NCBI RefSeq assembly: GCF_004118375.1
Contig: NZ_SDHX01000002.1
Location: 372,001-436,000, forward strand
Origin: Oleiharenicola lentus
GTDB lineage: Bacteria > Verrucomicrobiota > Verrucomicrobiia > Opitutales > Opitutaceae
Direction: 5' to 3'
DNA: 64,000 nt
The position numbers and the translations under genes are program-made. Numbering within the stretch: the first letter of the stretch is position 1; the number at the start of each line of letters is the position of its first letter. Below the pieces are notes generated by a model. That model saw only the letters and a program-made list of their open reading frames with translations. It was not told the DNA's origin and made no database searches. Positions 43,012-53,428 of the stretch are shown piece by piece.

Positions 43012-44061
43012 ATGCCGCGCCCCGTGACCATGAAGACCATCGCCGCCCAGGCCGGCGTGACGCAGGCCACGGTCTCGATGTCCCTCGCAAACAACCCGCG
43101 CATCCCCGCGGCGACCCGCGCCCGGATCCGCACGATGGCCGAGCGGCTCGGCTACCGGCCCAACCCCTACGTCTCGGCTCTCATGCGCAGCCGGCGGCAG
43201 GGGCGTCCGCGGCAGGATCACCCCGTGCTCGCGCTGGTCAACGGACTCGACTCCGAGCACGGCTGGCGTGAAACCGCCAGCCTCACGGTGCGCCAGATGC
43301 GCGAGGGCGCCATCGCCCGCGCCGAGCAGCTCGGTTACCGGACGGAGGAGTTCTGGCTGCACCGCGACGGCATGTCGGCGGCGCGCTTCAGCGCCATGCT
43401 GCACCACCGGGGCATCCAGGGGCTGCTGCTCGGTCCGCTCCCGGCCGGGGCGCCGCCGCCGGGCCTGGCCTGGGAACAATTTTCCGCCGTGCGCCTTGGC
43501 GTGCCGTTGCCCTCGCTCACGATCACCTCGGTGTGCAACGATCATTTTTTCTCCAGCCTGCAGGTGGCCCGCGAATGCCACCGGCGCGGTTACGAGCGGC
43601 CGGGGTTGCTCCTGCTGCGCCAGCATCGGCAGCACTTCCACGCCCGCTGGGACGGCGGGCTGCTGGCGGGCCGGCACCTCATGCCCCGGTTTCGCCTCAC
43701 CAAGACGCTGCTGCTCGAGGATTGGGCCCATCTGGCGCCCGTCATGGCATGGCTGAAAAAGGAAAAGCCCGACGTGATCGTCACCCCGGCGCACGATGTG
43801 CTGCTCGACCACCTGGCAAAGGTCGGCCGTCGCGTGCCGCGTGATCTTGGTTTTGCCAGCCTGGCCCTGCCGGAGCGGCCGCACTCCTGCAGCGGCATCT
43901 GGCAGAACGGCCGGCTGCTCGGCGCGACCGCCATCGACGCCATCGTGGGCCAGCTGGAGCGCAACGAGCGCGGCCTGCCCGAGCAGACCCGCGTCATCAT
44001 GGTCGAGGGCGTCTGGAACGAGGGCCGGACCCTGCGCGCGCCGGAAAGCGAACTGGCCTGA
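43012..44061 (+). CDS. LacI-family transcriptional regulator
   Basis: A 349-residue protein. The N-terminal LacI helix-turn-helix and hinge are clear: MKTIAAQAGVTQATVSMSLANNPRIPAATRARI, then MAERLGYRPNPYVSALMRS. The periplasmic-binding-protein-like effector domain follows (HHRGIQGLLLGPLPAG, DVIVTPAHDVLLDHL). It probably controls the divergent lyase gene and the downstream glycerate kinase according to a sugar effector; this is inferred from position. The start may instead be Met7 (43030). Confidence 0.9.
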   Translation: MPRPVTMKTIAAQAGVTQATVSMSLANNPRIPAATRARIRTMAERLGYRPNPYVSALMRSRRQGRPRQDHPVLALVNGLDSEHGWRETASLTVRQMREGAIARAEQLGYRTEEFWLHRDGMSAARFSAMLHHRGIQGLLLGPLPAGAPPPGLAWEQFSAVRLGVPLPSLTITSVCNDHFFSSLQVARECHRRGYERPGLLLLRQHRQHFHARWDGGLLAGRHLMPRFRLTKTLLLEDWAHLAPVMAWLKKEKPDVIVTPAHDVLLDHLAKVGRRVPRDLGFASLALPERPHSCSGIWQNGRLLGATAIDAIVGQLERNERGLPEQTRVIMVEGVWNEGRTLRAPESELA

Positions 44062-44089
44062 ACCCCGCGCCCGCTCCGAAAGTTTTCCC

Positions 44090-45244
44090 ATGCGCGCTCT
44101 GATCGCCTTCGACAAGTTCAAGGACGCCCTCTCCGCCGAGGCCGCGTGTGAGGTCGCCGCCCGGGTGCTGCGCCACACGCACCCGGATTGGGAGCTCGAC
44201 CTCTGCCCGCTGACCGACGGCGGCGAATCGTTCGGCGAAATCCTGACCAAGGCCGCGCACGGCCGGCTCGATTGCCACGCCGTGACCGGGCCGATGGGGG
44301 CAACGGTCCGCGCGCCCATCGGCTTCGTGGATGCGGCCAAGTTGCCGCCGCCGGTCCGGTCGCGGCTTGCGCTCGCGCCCGCGGAACGGATCGCCGTCAT
44401 CGGCATGGCCTCCGCCAGCGGGCTGGAACTGGTGCCCCCGGACCGGCGCAACCCGTGGCGCACCACCACGCGCGGCACCGGAGAACTGATCGGCCACGCC
44501 CGCGACGCCGGGGCCAGCGTGATCGTGCTCGGCGTGGGCGGCAGCGCGACGAACGACCTCGGCCTCGGCGCCCTCGCCGCACTCGGGTGGTTGTTCGACC
44601 GTGAGCCGTTGCCGGAAAACTGGCCGCACCTCCGACGGATTGGCGGCGGCGCGTGCCTGCCGCGGATCATCATCGCCTGCGATGTGGTGAATCCTCTCCT
44701 CGGGGCGCACGGCGCGACCGCCACCTTCGGTCCGCAAAAGGGCCTGAAACCGGCCGACGTGCCCTGCCTCGACGCGGAGATGGCCCGCGTGGCCGCGCTG
44801 CTCTGCGCGGCAGCGGGGCAGCCGTTCACCGCCACCGAAACCCCGGGCGCCGGCGCGGCCGGCGGCATCGCGTGCGGCCTGATGGTCGCGGCCGGAGCGA
44901 CCCTGACGCCGGGTTTCGAACTCGTCTCGGACTGGCTCGGCCTCGCCGACCGGATCGCCGCCGCAGACCTCGTGATCACCGGCGAGGGCCGCTTCGACGC
45001 GACTTCGCTCGCGGGCAAGGGTCCGGGTTCGCTGGTGCGGGAGGCCCGCCGGCAGGGCAAGACGGCGCATGTTTTCGCCGGCAGCCTCGGGATCACCGCA
45101 GACGGGTTTCATCACGCCATCACGCCCGCCGGCCTGCCGCTGCCCGAGGCGCTCGCGCGCTGTCCGGAATTGCTGGCGGAGGCGGTCGCGCGGACGTGCG
45201 GCTTATGCGACTCGCGGTTGGCCGCCGCAGAACGCACGCCTTGA
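44090..45244 (+). CDS. Glycerate kinase (GlxK-type)
   Basis: A 384-residue glycerate 2-kinase of the GK1 family: MRALIAFDKFKDALSAEAAC at the start, CPLTDGGESFGEIL, VIGMASASGLELVP, NPWRTTTRGTGELIGHA, VLGVGGSATNDLGLGAL and TGEGRFDATSLAGKGP near the C-terminus. It phosphorylates D-glycerate, feeding glycolysis from glucarate/galactarate, glyoxylate or related uronate pathways. It starts 28 bp after the LacI gene, so the two are probably one operon. Confidence 0.92.
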   Translation: MRALIAFDKFKDALSAEAACEVAARVLRHTHPDWELDLCPLTDGGESFGEILTKAAHGRLDCHAVTGPMGATVRAPIGFVDAAKLPPPVRSRLALAPAERIAVIGMASASGLELVPPDRRNPWRTTTRGTGELIGHARDAGASVIVLGVGGSATNDLGLGALAALGWLFDREPLPENWPHLRRIGGGACLPRIIIACDVVNPLLGAHGATATFGPQKGLKPADVPCLDAEMARVAALLCAAAGQPFTATETPGAGAAGGIACGLMVAAGATLTPGFELVSDWLGLADRIAAADLVITGEGRFDATSLAGKGPGSLVREARRQGKTAHVFAGSLGITADGFHHAITPAGLPLPEALARCPELLAEAVARTCGLCDSRLAAAERTP

Positions 45245-45271
45245 TCAATCCCATCGGGGAGTGACGCGGCC

Positions 45272-45634
45272 TCACTCCATCACCGGCATCACCTGGCGCA
45301 CCTCCACCGAGCCACCGTCGGGCAGGCCCGGGCATTCGCGGGCAATCGTCATCGCCTCGGCGAGGCTGCCGGCCCGGATCACCATGTAGCCGCCGACGAT
45401 CTCCTTCGCCTCGGCGTAGGGGCCGTCGGTGACCGACACGGTCTGCTTGCCGCGCAACACGCCGCCGGGGGCCGGCTCGAGCGGATCACCGCCGACATAT
45501 TGGCCCTGGGCGCGCAGGCGCCCGACCCAATCGAGCCAGCGTTGGAAGGATTCCGGTGTCTCCACCGGAGCCTGGCCGCTCGCCGTCACCGGCTCGCGGA
45601 AGATGAACATGAAGGAAGGGGACGGAGTGCTCAT
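45272..45634 (-). CDS. YCII/DGPF-domain protein A
   Basis: A 120-residue protein with the DGPYAEAKEIVGGYMVIRA motif (DGPF box) and PSFMFIFREP at the start. YCII-related domains adopt a ferredoxin-like dimer fold and are often encoded beside ECF sigma factors; none is visible here. It sits 35 bp from a close paralogue on the same strand. Enzymatic role unknown. Confidence 0.88.
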   Translation of the reverse strand: MSTPSPSFMFIFREPVTASGQAPVETPESFQRWLDWVGRLRAQGQYVGGDPLEPAPGGVLRGKQTVSVTDGPYAEAKEIVGGYMVIRAGSLAEAMTIARECPGLPDGGSVEVRQVMPVME

Positions 45635-45669
45635 GACGTTTTCTGGCTAAGGGAGGGAGGAGGAAAATT

Positions 45670-46026
45670 TCAGCGCGCCATGTTCTTGACGGGGCGCACC
45701 TCGACGGCGAGGCGGTAGTGCAGGCCCGGGCAGCCGCGCGCGATCTGCACGGCTTCGTCGAGGCTGGCGGCGTTGATGAGGATGTAGCCACCGACGATCT
45801 CCTTGGCCTCGGCGTAAGGACCGTCGGTGATCACCGTGCCGCCCGGCTCGCGCACGATCTTGCCGGTGGGCTCGAGGCCGTTGGTCGCGACGACGATCCG
45901 CTTGGCGTAGAGTTCGCCCATCCAGACGCCGAAGCGCGCCATGATTTCCTGCAGTTCGGCCGGCGTGGGCCCCGGACCGGCGCCGGGCTGGAGAAGCAGC
46001 AGCATGTATTGGGAAGGGGTGCTCAT
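45670..46026 (-). CDS. YCII/DGPF-domain protein B
   Basis: A 118-residue paralogue of the downstream gene, sharing MSTPS at the start and DGPYAEAKEIVGGYILINA; PGLHYRLAVEVRPVKNMAR forms the end. First of the pair in transcription order. Probably a tandem duplication; both appear intact. Confidence 0.88.
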   Translation of the reverse strand: MSTPSQYMLLLLQPGAGPGPTPAELQEIMARFGVWMGELYAKRIVVATNGLEPTGKIVREPGGTVITDGPYAEAKEIVGGYILINAASLDEAVQIARGCPGLHYRLAVEVRPVKNMAR

Positions 46027-46099
46027 TTATCGGAGGGTTCGTAAAGACAACGAACGAACCGGGCGATTCCGGACACCCCGGACGAAGATTTCTCACTGA

Positions 46100-46172
46100 G
46101 GTGGAGCCCGCGCTCCGCGCGGGCTGGTTCGCAAGCGTCGCCCTCCAGCCTGCGCGGAGCGCCGGCTCCACC
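46100..46172. repeat. GGTGGAGC...GCTCCACC imperfect palindrome
   Basis: Arms ggtggagcccgcgctccgcg and tgcgcggagcgccggctccacc. A near copy lies at 61552-61614, which shares the gtggagcccgcgctccgcgcgg arm exactly. Confidence 0.8.
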
Positions 46173-46221
46173 TCGCCGCCGCGCTTGCGCCGGCTCGCTC
46201 ACCCCGTTTATTCCGACCCGC

Positions 46222-46689
46222 ATGAGCGACCACGTTCCCGCCAGCATGACCCCGGCCACGCTGGAGAAATTTCTCCACGCCAAGATTCCGCTCACGGCCG
46301 CCATGGGCATCCGCGTCGTCCAGACGGGCCCGGGCCGGTTGATTCTCGAGGCTCCGCTCGCCCCCAATATAAATCACCTCGGGTCGGCCTTCGGCGGGGC
46401 GCTGCACACGCTCCCCACCCTCGCCTGTTACGCCGCACTCTGGACGCTCCTCGTCGAGGGCGGCGTGGACGGCCATGTGGTGGTGAAGAAGAGCTACGCC
46501 AACTACGCCCAGCCCGTGCGCGGCACGTTTCGCGCCGTCTGCGAGCGCCCGCCTCCGGGCATCGCGGCGGAATTCCTCGACGACCTGCGCCGCTTCAGGA
46601 AGGCGCGCATGGACCTCGAGTCCGTCGTCGAGGGCGCCAACGGCAAACCCGCCGTGGAGTTCCACGGCAGCTTTGTCGCCATCGTCTGA
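46222..46689 (+). CDS. Hotdog-fold thioesterase (YiiD C-terminal domain type)
   Basis: A 155-residue hotdog protein: LEKFLHAKIPLTAAMGIRV, GRLILEAPLAPNINHLGSAFGGALHTL (the HLGSAFGG active-site-type loop), LVEGGVDGHVVVKKSYANY and FHGSFVAIV. Related to the thioesterase domain of YiiD (PF09500), which hydrolyses acyl-CoA or acyl-ACP. Substrate unknown. Confidence 0.85.
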   Translation: MSDHVPASMTPATLEKFLHAKIPLTAAMGIRVVQTGPGRLILEAPLAPNINHLGSAFGGALHTLPTLACYAALWTLLVEGGVDGHVVVKKSYANYAQPVRGTFRAVCERPPPGIAAEFLDDLRRFRKARMDLESVVEGANGKPAVEFHGSFVAIV

Positions 46690-46730
46690 ACGGACATACC
46701 GCCCGGCCTGCAGCACATTCAAAATGTTGC

Positions 46731-46843
46731 AGCCACGCTTAAGCCGCAGGCGAATGCGTGGTCAGGGGACGAGGACTTTGTCGCCGTTTCGACAAGCTCA
46801 AGGTCCCGAGCCTGTCGAGGGACTGCGCTCCAAAGCGGCTACC
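46731..46843. repeat. REP-like pair with a second repeat inserted
   Basis: REP copy agccacgcttaagccgc...gcgtggt (46731-46762) and an opposing copy ttgtcgc...tgcgctccaaagcggctacc. The second is split cleanly by a 39-nt block (46785-46823, cgtttcgacaag ... gtcgagggac). Removing the block restores the same order seen at 18966-19000 and 20839-20872. Confidence 0.8.
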
Positions 46844-46930
46844 CCTTAATCTAGTCTGCTCAAGTTTGCCCGTATTACGGATTGCCGGGCGCAGGTCTTA
46901 GCGGTTGGCTCCCGGTGGAGAAATCACCCC

Positions 46931-47464
46931 ATGCATGCCGCCACCGCCCCTTCCTGGTTCCGCCGCCTTTTCCTCTTCGTAACCCTGGCCGTTGCCGGCC
47001 TCGCCGTGTCCACGCTCCAAGCGGCGCCCGTCTCCGTCGGTGGCACCTACGAGGGCGAGGGCACGGTGGTGTCCGCCAAGCCGGCCTACGACGGCCCGGT
47101 TTCGCTGCGCGCGCTGCTCGCGCTGGAGTTCGACCATGCGCGTGGGCTCAAGGCCCACGGCGGTATCGCGCAGGTCGAGATCGTGCAGGAGGAGCGCAGC
47201 CTGAAAATTGTCACCAAAAACACCGAGGGACGCCAGGAATGGACCAGCGAGTGGACCCGCAACGGAGGCTTCCAGGCCACCGACGAGGAAGTGAAGTTCC
47301 TCATCCGGGCCAAACGCGGCGGTGACGAGGTGTTCATGTTCACGCTCAGCCCCGCGAGCAATGGCGCCGCGGTCACCGTGAAGATCCAGCGCATCGAAAA
47401 CACCATGACCGGCCCGCTGGGCCACGATGTGGGCGTGTTCCTCTTCCTGCGCGCCCGCGAATAA
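46931..47464 (+). CDS. Exported protein of unknown function
   Basis: A 177-residue protein with a signal peptide (FRRLFLFVTLAVAGLAVSTLQAAP). A beta-rich domain follows (VGGTYEGEGTVVSAKPAYDG, ARGLKAHGGIAQVEIVQEERSLKI, EWTSEWTRNGG, FMFTLSPASNGAAVTVKIQRIENT). Not recognised. Monocistronic in appearance. Confidence 0.65.
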   Translation: MHAATAPSWFRRLFLFVTLAVAGLAVSTLQAAPVSVGGTYEGEGTVVSAKPAYDGPVSLRALLALEFDHARGLKAHGGIAQVEIVQEERSLKIVTKNTEGRQEWTSEWTRNGGFQATDEEVKFLIRAKRGGDEVFMFTLSPASNGAAVTVKIQRIENTMTGPLGHDVGVFLFLRARE

Positions 47465-47473
47465 ATCGACGGC

Positions 47474-47566
47474 GAAGTAACAAGGATCAAGGGCCAAGGT
47501 CCGATCCGAAGGCAGCCCTCTCTCTTGTTACTTGGAAACCTGCCCCTTGTTACTTGAGAGAAACGC
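47474..47566. repeat. AAGTAACAAG / CTTGTTACTT inverted and direct repeats
   Basis: gaagtaacaag (47474-47484) is inverted relative to two direct copies ttgttactt (47524-47533 and 47547-47556). They lie between convergent genes; meaning unknown. Confidence 0.6.
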
Positions 47567-47578
47567 GCCGCGTTTCGC

Positions 47579-47950
47579 TCAGATGTGCTTCGAGTCGGCC
47601 TCGTCCTTTTTCACGTAGCCGCTGTCCTGACGCTGGTGGTTGACGGCGTTCTTCTTCAGATAGGCCTGATACACGTCGTCCGGGGTCATGCCGAGGGTCT
47701 GCGCGAGCGAGACGAGGAAGTGGAAAAGATCCACGACCTCGACCTTGGCGTTCTGCTCGTCGAACTTCTGGTATTTGGCCCACCACTTCCACGGCACACT
47801 GTCGATCAGCTCGGCCGTTTCCTGCTGCATGGCGCGGGTGTAGTTGAGGATCCACTTGGCCTTTTCCTCGTCGGAGGGCGGGGGCAGATTCACTCCAATG
47901 CGCTTATTGAGCGCATCTTGCATACGAAAGATCTCCTCAAGTTTGTCCAT
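47579..47950 (-). CDS. All-alpha (MazG-like) dUTPase
   Basis: A 123-residue protein of the dimeric dUTPase / MazG-like NTP pyrophosphatase fold. It has NYTRAMQQETAELIDSVPWKWW with Glu44 and Glu47 as metal ligands, and KVEVVDLFHFLVSLAQTLGM with Glu71 and Asp74. It should hydrolyse dUTP (or dUDP/dCTP) to keep uracil out of DNA. The start MDKLEEIFRMQ at 47950 fits; upstream in-frame codons are shared with the divergent promoter region. Confidence 0.9.
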   Translation of the reverse strand: MDKLEEIFRMQDALNKRIGVNLPPPSDEEKAKWILNYTRAMQQETAELIDSVPWKWWAKYQKFDEQNAKVEVVDLFHFLVSLAQTLGMTPDDVYQAYLKKNAVNHQRQDSGYVKKDEADSKHI

Positions 47951-48162
47951 GGGCGCGGAGCTTGGGCGGGCCGCTTCCGACTGGCAAGCCCCGCGCCGGG
48001 GAAAAATAGCGTTGCCCTCATAATGCATCGTAAGATGCTGCTGCTTTCCTGCCGCCGTCCGCCCCAAGCGCAATCGAAGGGCGAGAGCACGACACCACGA
48101 GCTCCGGCTGGCAACAACCGCGCCGCCTCCGGGCAGGCGCTCTCACCACCAACAACATAGAC

Positions 48163-49104
<942 letters not shown>

Positions 49105-49148
49105 GCCACTTAAAACTTGTCCGCGCCTGACGCGCGACACACGTTCAA

Positions 49149-49175
49149 GGTGTCCGCACCCGCGGACGCCTTTTT
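49149..49175 (+). terminator. Terminator of the RGG-tailed protein gene
   Basis: A 9-bp stem ggtgtccgc / gcggacgcc with an accc loop, followed by ttttt, 45 bp after the stop. Confidence 0.85.
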
Positions 49176-49182
49176 CATGTCC

Positions 49183-49232
49183 TGTCATTGCGAGGAGCGA
49201 AGCGACGAAGCAATCCAGCCCGATGGATCGCC
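49183..49232 (+). repeat. TGTCATTGCGAGGAGCG-type repeat (one arm)
   Basis: tgtcattgcgaggagcgaag, then cgacgaagcaatccag and gatggatcgcc. It matches the left and central parts of the 35596-35750 element but carries no inner ttcgacaag block, giving an empty reference site. Confidence 0.75.
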
Positions 49233-49305
49233 CCGCGGTTGCGCCGCCCGCGCTGCCCGGCCCGGGACCCCAGACCCCAGAACCTAGACCCTTTACTGTT
49301 CGTCC

Positions 49306-50598
49306 ATGTCCGACCTCATCATCCACGGCGGCAAACCCCTCAGCGGCACCATCACGCCCTCGGGCAACAAGAATTCCGTCCTGCCGATCCTCTGCGCGAC
49401 GCTCCTCACCGACGCCAAGGTCACGCTCCGGAACGTCCCGCTCATCACCGACGTCGAGAAGCTCGTCACCTTCTTCTCCGAGCAGGGCTCGGTCGTCGCC
49501 TGGGACCGCGCCGCCGGCACGATGACGCTCGACCACTCCGGCTTCGACGGCAGTCGCCTCAACGGCGAACTCCCCGCCGGCATGCGCTCCTCCGTGCTGC
49601 TCTTCGCGCCGCTTCTGCAGCGCATGAAGAAATTCGCGCTGCCCGCCAACGCCAAGGGCTGCGCGCTCGGCATCCGCGAACTCGACCCGCACCTGGAGAT
49701 CCTCGAGAAACTCGGCGCCAAGGTCGCCACGCGCGGCGGCACGCTCACGCTCTCGCTCAAGGACCGTTTCCGCGGCGCGCGCCACTGGCCCGACTACATG
49801 TCGGTCACGGCCACCGAGAATTTCGTGATGGCCGCCGTGCTCGCCGAGGGCGAGTCCGTGCTGCTCAACGCCGCCAGCGAACCCCATGTGCAGGACATGT
49901 GCGCCGTGCTCGCCGCCATGGGCGCAAAAATCGAGGGCCTCGGTACCAGCCAGCTCACCGTCACCGGCGTCGCCCGGCTCAAGGGCGGCACGTTCACCAT
50001 CGCCAGCGACCACCACGAGATCGTCACCTTCCTCGCGCTGGGCGCCATCACCGGCGGCGAGGTGCGCGTGAAGAATTCGCTGCCGCACCACTTCGACCTG
50101 ATCACGCGCTCCTTCGCCAAGCTCGGCGTGAAGGTCGAGCACGACGGCGACACCGCGATCGTGCGCCGCCGGCAGAAGCTCCTCGTTGAGCAACCGTTCA
50201 CAACCAACCTCCTGCCCAAGATCGAGGCCGCGCCCTGGCCCTATTTTCCCGTGGACCTGCTGCCCTGCATGATCGCGCTGTCCGTGCGGGCGAAGGGCGA
50301 GGTCATGTTCTGGAACAAGGTCTATGAGGGCGGCTTCACCTGGATGTCGGAACTGGCGAAGTTCGGCGCGCACGTCGTCGTGAGCGACCCGCACCGCGTG
50401 ACCGTCTTCGGCGCCAAACCCCTGCGCCCGACCACCGTCGAGGCCCCCTACATCATCCGCGCCGCCGTCGCGCTCTACATGGTCGCCGCGAGCATCCCGG
50501 GGAAATCCGTGGTGAAGAACGCCGACACCATCAAGCGCGCCCACCCCAACTTCGTCGAAAACCTCCGCTCCCTCGGCGCCGACGTGGAGTGGCGCTGA
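49306..50598 (+). CDS. murA: UDP-N-acetylglucosamine 1-carboxyvinyltransferase (MurA), divergent
   Basis: A 430-residue EPSP-synthase-fold enzyme. The MurA residues are in place: Lys22-Asn23 (SGNKNSVLPILCATLL), Cys119 in KGCALGIRELDPHL (equivalent to E. coli Cys115), the Asp in AAPWPYFPVDLLPCM, and an Arg in KRAHPNF. Several usually fixed segments differ: RPVDLH is RELDPH, and the usual DMQAQ is DLLPC. MurA adds enolpyruvyl to UDP-GlcNAc in the first committed step of peptidoglycan synthesis. The fosfomycin-target Cys is kept. Confidence 0.88.
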   Translation: MSDLIIHGGKPLSGTITPSGNKNSVLPILCATLLTDAKVTLRNVPLITDVEKLVTFFSEQGSVVAWDRAAGTMTLDHSGFDGSRLNGELPAGMRSSVLLFAPLLQRMKKFALPANAKGCALGIRELDPHLEILEKLGAKVATRGGTLTLSLKDRFRGARHWPDYMSVTATENFVMAAVLAEGESVLLNAASEPHVQDMCAVLAAMGAKIEGLGTSQLTVTGVARLKGGTFTIASDHHEIVTFLALGAITGGEVRVKNSLPHHFDLITRSFAKLGVKVEHDGDTAIVRRRQKLLVEQPFTTNLLPKIEAAPWPYFPVDLLPCMIALSVRAKGEVMFWNKVYEGGFTWMSELAKFGAHVVVSDPHRVTVFGAKPLRPTTVEAPYIIRAAVALYMVAASIPGKSVVKNADTIKRAHPNFVENLRSLGADVEWR

Positions 50599-50600
50599 CA

Positions 50601-50634
50601 GGATTTTGGATTCTCGATTTTTGATTTTCGAATT
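50601..50634. repeat. GATTTTGGATTCTCGATTTTTGAT-type AT-rich repeat
   Basis: An AT-rich string in a GC-rich context; an inverted relative lies at 50826-50858 and includes the ruvB start codon. Confidence 0.6.
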
Positions 50635-50663
50635 CCCGAGCCAGACAAAACCCGCCCTTGCGT

Positions 50664-50745
50664 GTCATTCTGAGCCCAGCGAAAAATCCAGCATGATCCC
50701 CGCGAGCGAATTGAATCCTGGATCCTTCACTCCGTTCAGGATGAC
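50664..50745. repeat. GTCATTCTGAG...TCAGGATGAC inverted repeat
   Basis: Arms gtcattctgagcccagcgaa and ttcactccgttcaggatgac enclose aatccagcatgatcc...gaatcctggatcc. A half copy is at 25157-25182. Confidence 0.8.
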
Positions 50746-50767
50746 AGGTTGCCCTTGTTGATCAGAC

Positions 50768-50795
50768 CATCCGTGTCTATCCGTGCCATCTGTGG
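50768..50795. repeat. Degenerate ATCCGTGtct repeat
   Basis: Three degenerate units of the form (c)atCcGTGyct/tGTGG in tandem. Related strings are at 32782-32817 and 33214-33240. Confidence 0.55.
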
Positions 50796-50854
50796 TTAAA
50801 CCCTCTGCCGCTTCCTCCGTGTCCCAATCCAAAATCGAGAATCAAAAATCAAAA

Positions 50855-51904
<1,050 letters not shown>

Positions 51905-53428
51905 ATGGACCGGCCGCGTGGCAGGCTCACTTTGCTCGCCGTCGGCGCGGCGCTCGCGGCCTATGCCTTCTTCATCGCCTGGTATCACGCGCCCTACGCC
52001 GGCGGCTCGGACTCGTCGGGCTACCTGAACAGCGCGCGCCTGCTGTTGGCGGGACGACTCACCGCCCCGCTCACTCCCCCGGCAGAGTTTCCGCCCGACC
52101 TGCTCCCTCGCGCGCTGCTGGCTCCGCTGGGCTACAGCCCGAATCCCCGGGGTTCCGACCTGGTGCCAAGTTATCCCGTGGGCTTGCCGCTGCACTTCGC
52201 GGCGGCGGGCCGCGTGATCGGCCTGGGGCCGGCCGCCACGCTGGTGGCAGTGTTGGCCGCGCTCGGTCTGGTCGGCTTGCTCTACCTCACCGCCCGGGAA
52301 CTCGGTGTACGCCCGGGCTGGGCGGCCGGTCTCGCGGCCGCCGCGGGCCTGTCGCCGCTGACCCTGTTCTACGCCCTGCAACCGATGAGCGACCTGGTGA
52401 CCACGACGTGGACGGTGCTGGCCATGCTCTGCGCCCTGCGCTCCGCCCGCCACTCCGGCTGGGCCCTGGCCGCCGGCGCAGCGTTCTCGGTTTCGGTGCT
52501 GGTGCGACCGACCAACCTGCTGCTCGTGCTGCCGGCCCTTGTGGCGCTGGTCCCCAACCGGCGCGCCTGGTTCACCTTCGTGGCCGGCGGCGTTCCCGGC
52601 GCGCGCATCCTCGCGGCCTACAACCACGCTCTCTACGGCCGCATCCTCACCACCGGCTACGGTGACGTGAGCAGCCTCTTCGCCTTCAAAAACGTGCTGA
52701 TCACGCTCAGCCACTACGCGCTCTGGATTCCGGTGGTGGCGAGTCCGCTGGTGCTGGCGGCGGTGGCGCTGCCGTTCCTGCGCGTCAGCCGCCGGAAGAA
52801 AGCATTGCTGGTTCTGTGGGGCGGGATTCTCCCTGCATTCTACGCCTTCTACGCCTGTACCCACGAGCACTGGTGGTATCTCCGCTTCATCCTGCCGTCC
52901 CTGCCCGCGGCCGGGATCGCAGCGGTCCTTGTTCTGCAGGAAGTGCGATTCCCGACCGTTCTTTTCGCCGCGCGCCTTTTGCCGGCCGGGGATACGCCGG
53001 CAAACCCCGGACCCGGCCGGAGCCTGCAACTGCCGCTCACCCTGGTGCTGGTGCTCGCCACGGTCGCCTGGATGGCGAGTTGGAACCGCGAACTGCGCAT
53101 TCGTCACACCGAACTGGACGAGCGGGCCTATCGGCTGGCGGGCGAATGGGCGGCGCAGAACCTGCGCCCCGGCGACCTGGTCGTGGGCTGCCAGACCTCG
53201 GGAGCGCTGCTCTACTATGCCGGGGTCTCCAGCCTCAACTTCAACGAACTCACGCCGGAACAGTCCGCGCGGTTCCTCGCCTGGCTCGACCGCGGGGCCC
53301 GCCCGATCCACGCCGTGCTCTATCCCTTTGAAGTGGATCCCGTCCGCGCCGCCCTGCCGGGGCGTTGGGAACTCGTGACCGAGCTGCGCCAGGCCTCGGT
53401 CTGGCGCCGGACCGGACCCGCGCCATGA
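51905..53428 (+). CDS. GT-C fold membrane glycosyltransferase (GT39/ArnT-like)
   Basis: A 507-residue protein with about ten hydrophobic helices. After the first helix comes the GT-C signature loop GGSDSSGYLNSARLLLAG with acidic residues. PSYPVGLPLHFAAAG, LFYALQPMSDLVTTTW and VRPTNLLLVLPALVAL follow. The C-terminal ~110 residues are soluble (ELDERAYRLAGEWAAQNLRPGDLVVG). It probably transfers a lipid-linked sugar outside the membrane. Its ATG directly follows the ruvB stop (TAA-ATG), and its own stop overlaps the next start. Confidence 0.85.
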   Translation: MDRPRGRLTLLAVGAALAAYAFFIAWYHAPYAGGSDSSGYLNSARLLLAGRLTAPLTPPAEFPPDLLPRALLAPLGYSPNPRGSDLVPSYPVGLPLHFAAAGRVIGLGPAATLVAVLAALGLVGLLYLTARELGVRPGWAAGLAAAAGLSPLTLFYALQPMSDLVTTTWTVLAMLCALRSARHSGWALAAGAAFSVSVLVRPTNLLLVLPALVALVPNRRAWFTFVAGGVPGARILAAYNHALYGRILTTGYGDVSSLFAFKNVLITLSHYALWIPVVASPLVLAAVALPFLRVSRRKKALLVLWGGILPAFYAFYACTHEHWWYLRFILPSLPAAGIAAVLVLQEVRFPTVLFAARLLPAGDTPANPGPGRSLQLPLTLVLVLATVAWMASWNRELRIRHTELDERAYRLAGEWAAQNLRPGDLVVGCQTSGALLYYAGVSSLNFNELTPEQSARFLAWLDRGARPIHAVLYPFEVDPVRAALPGRWELVTELRQASVWRRTGPAP

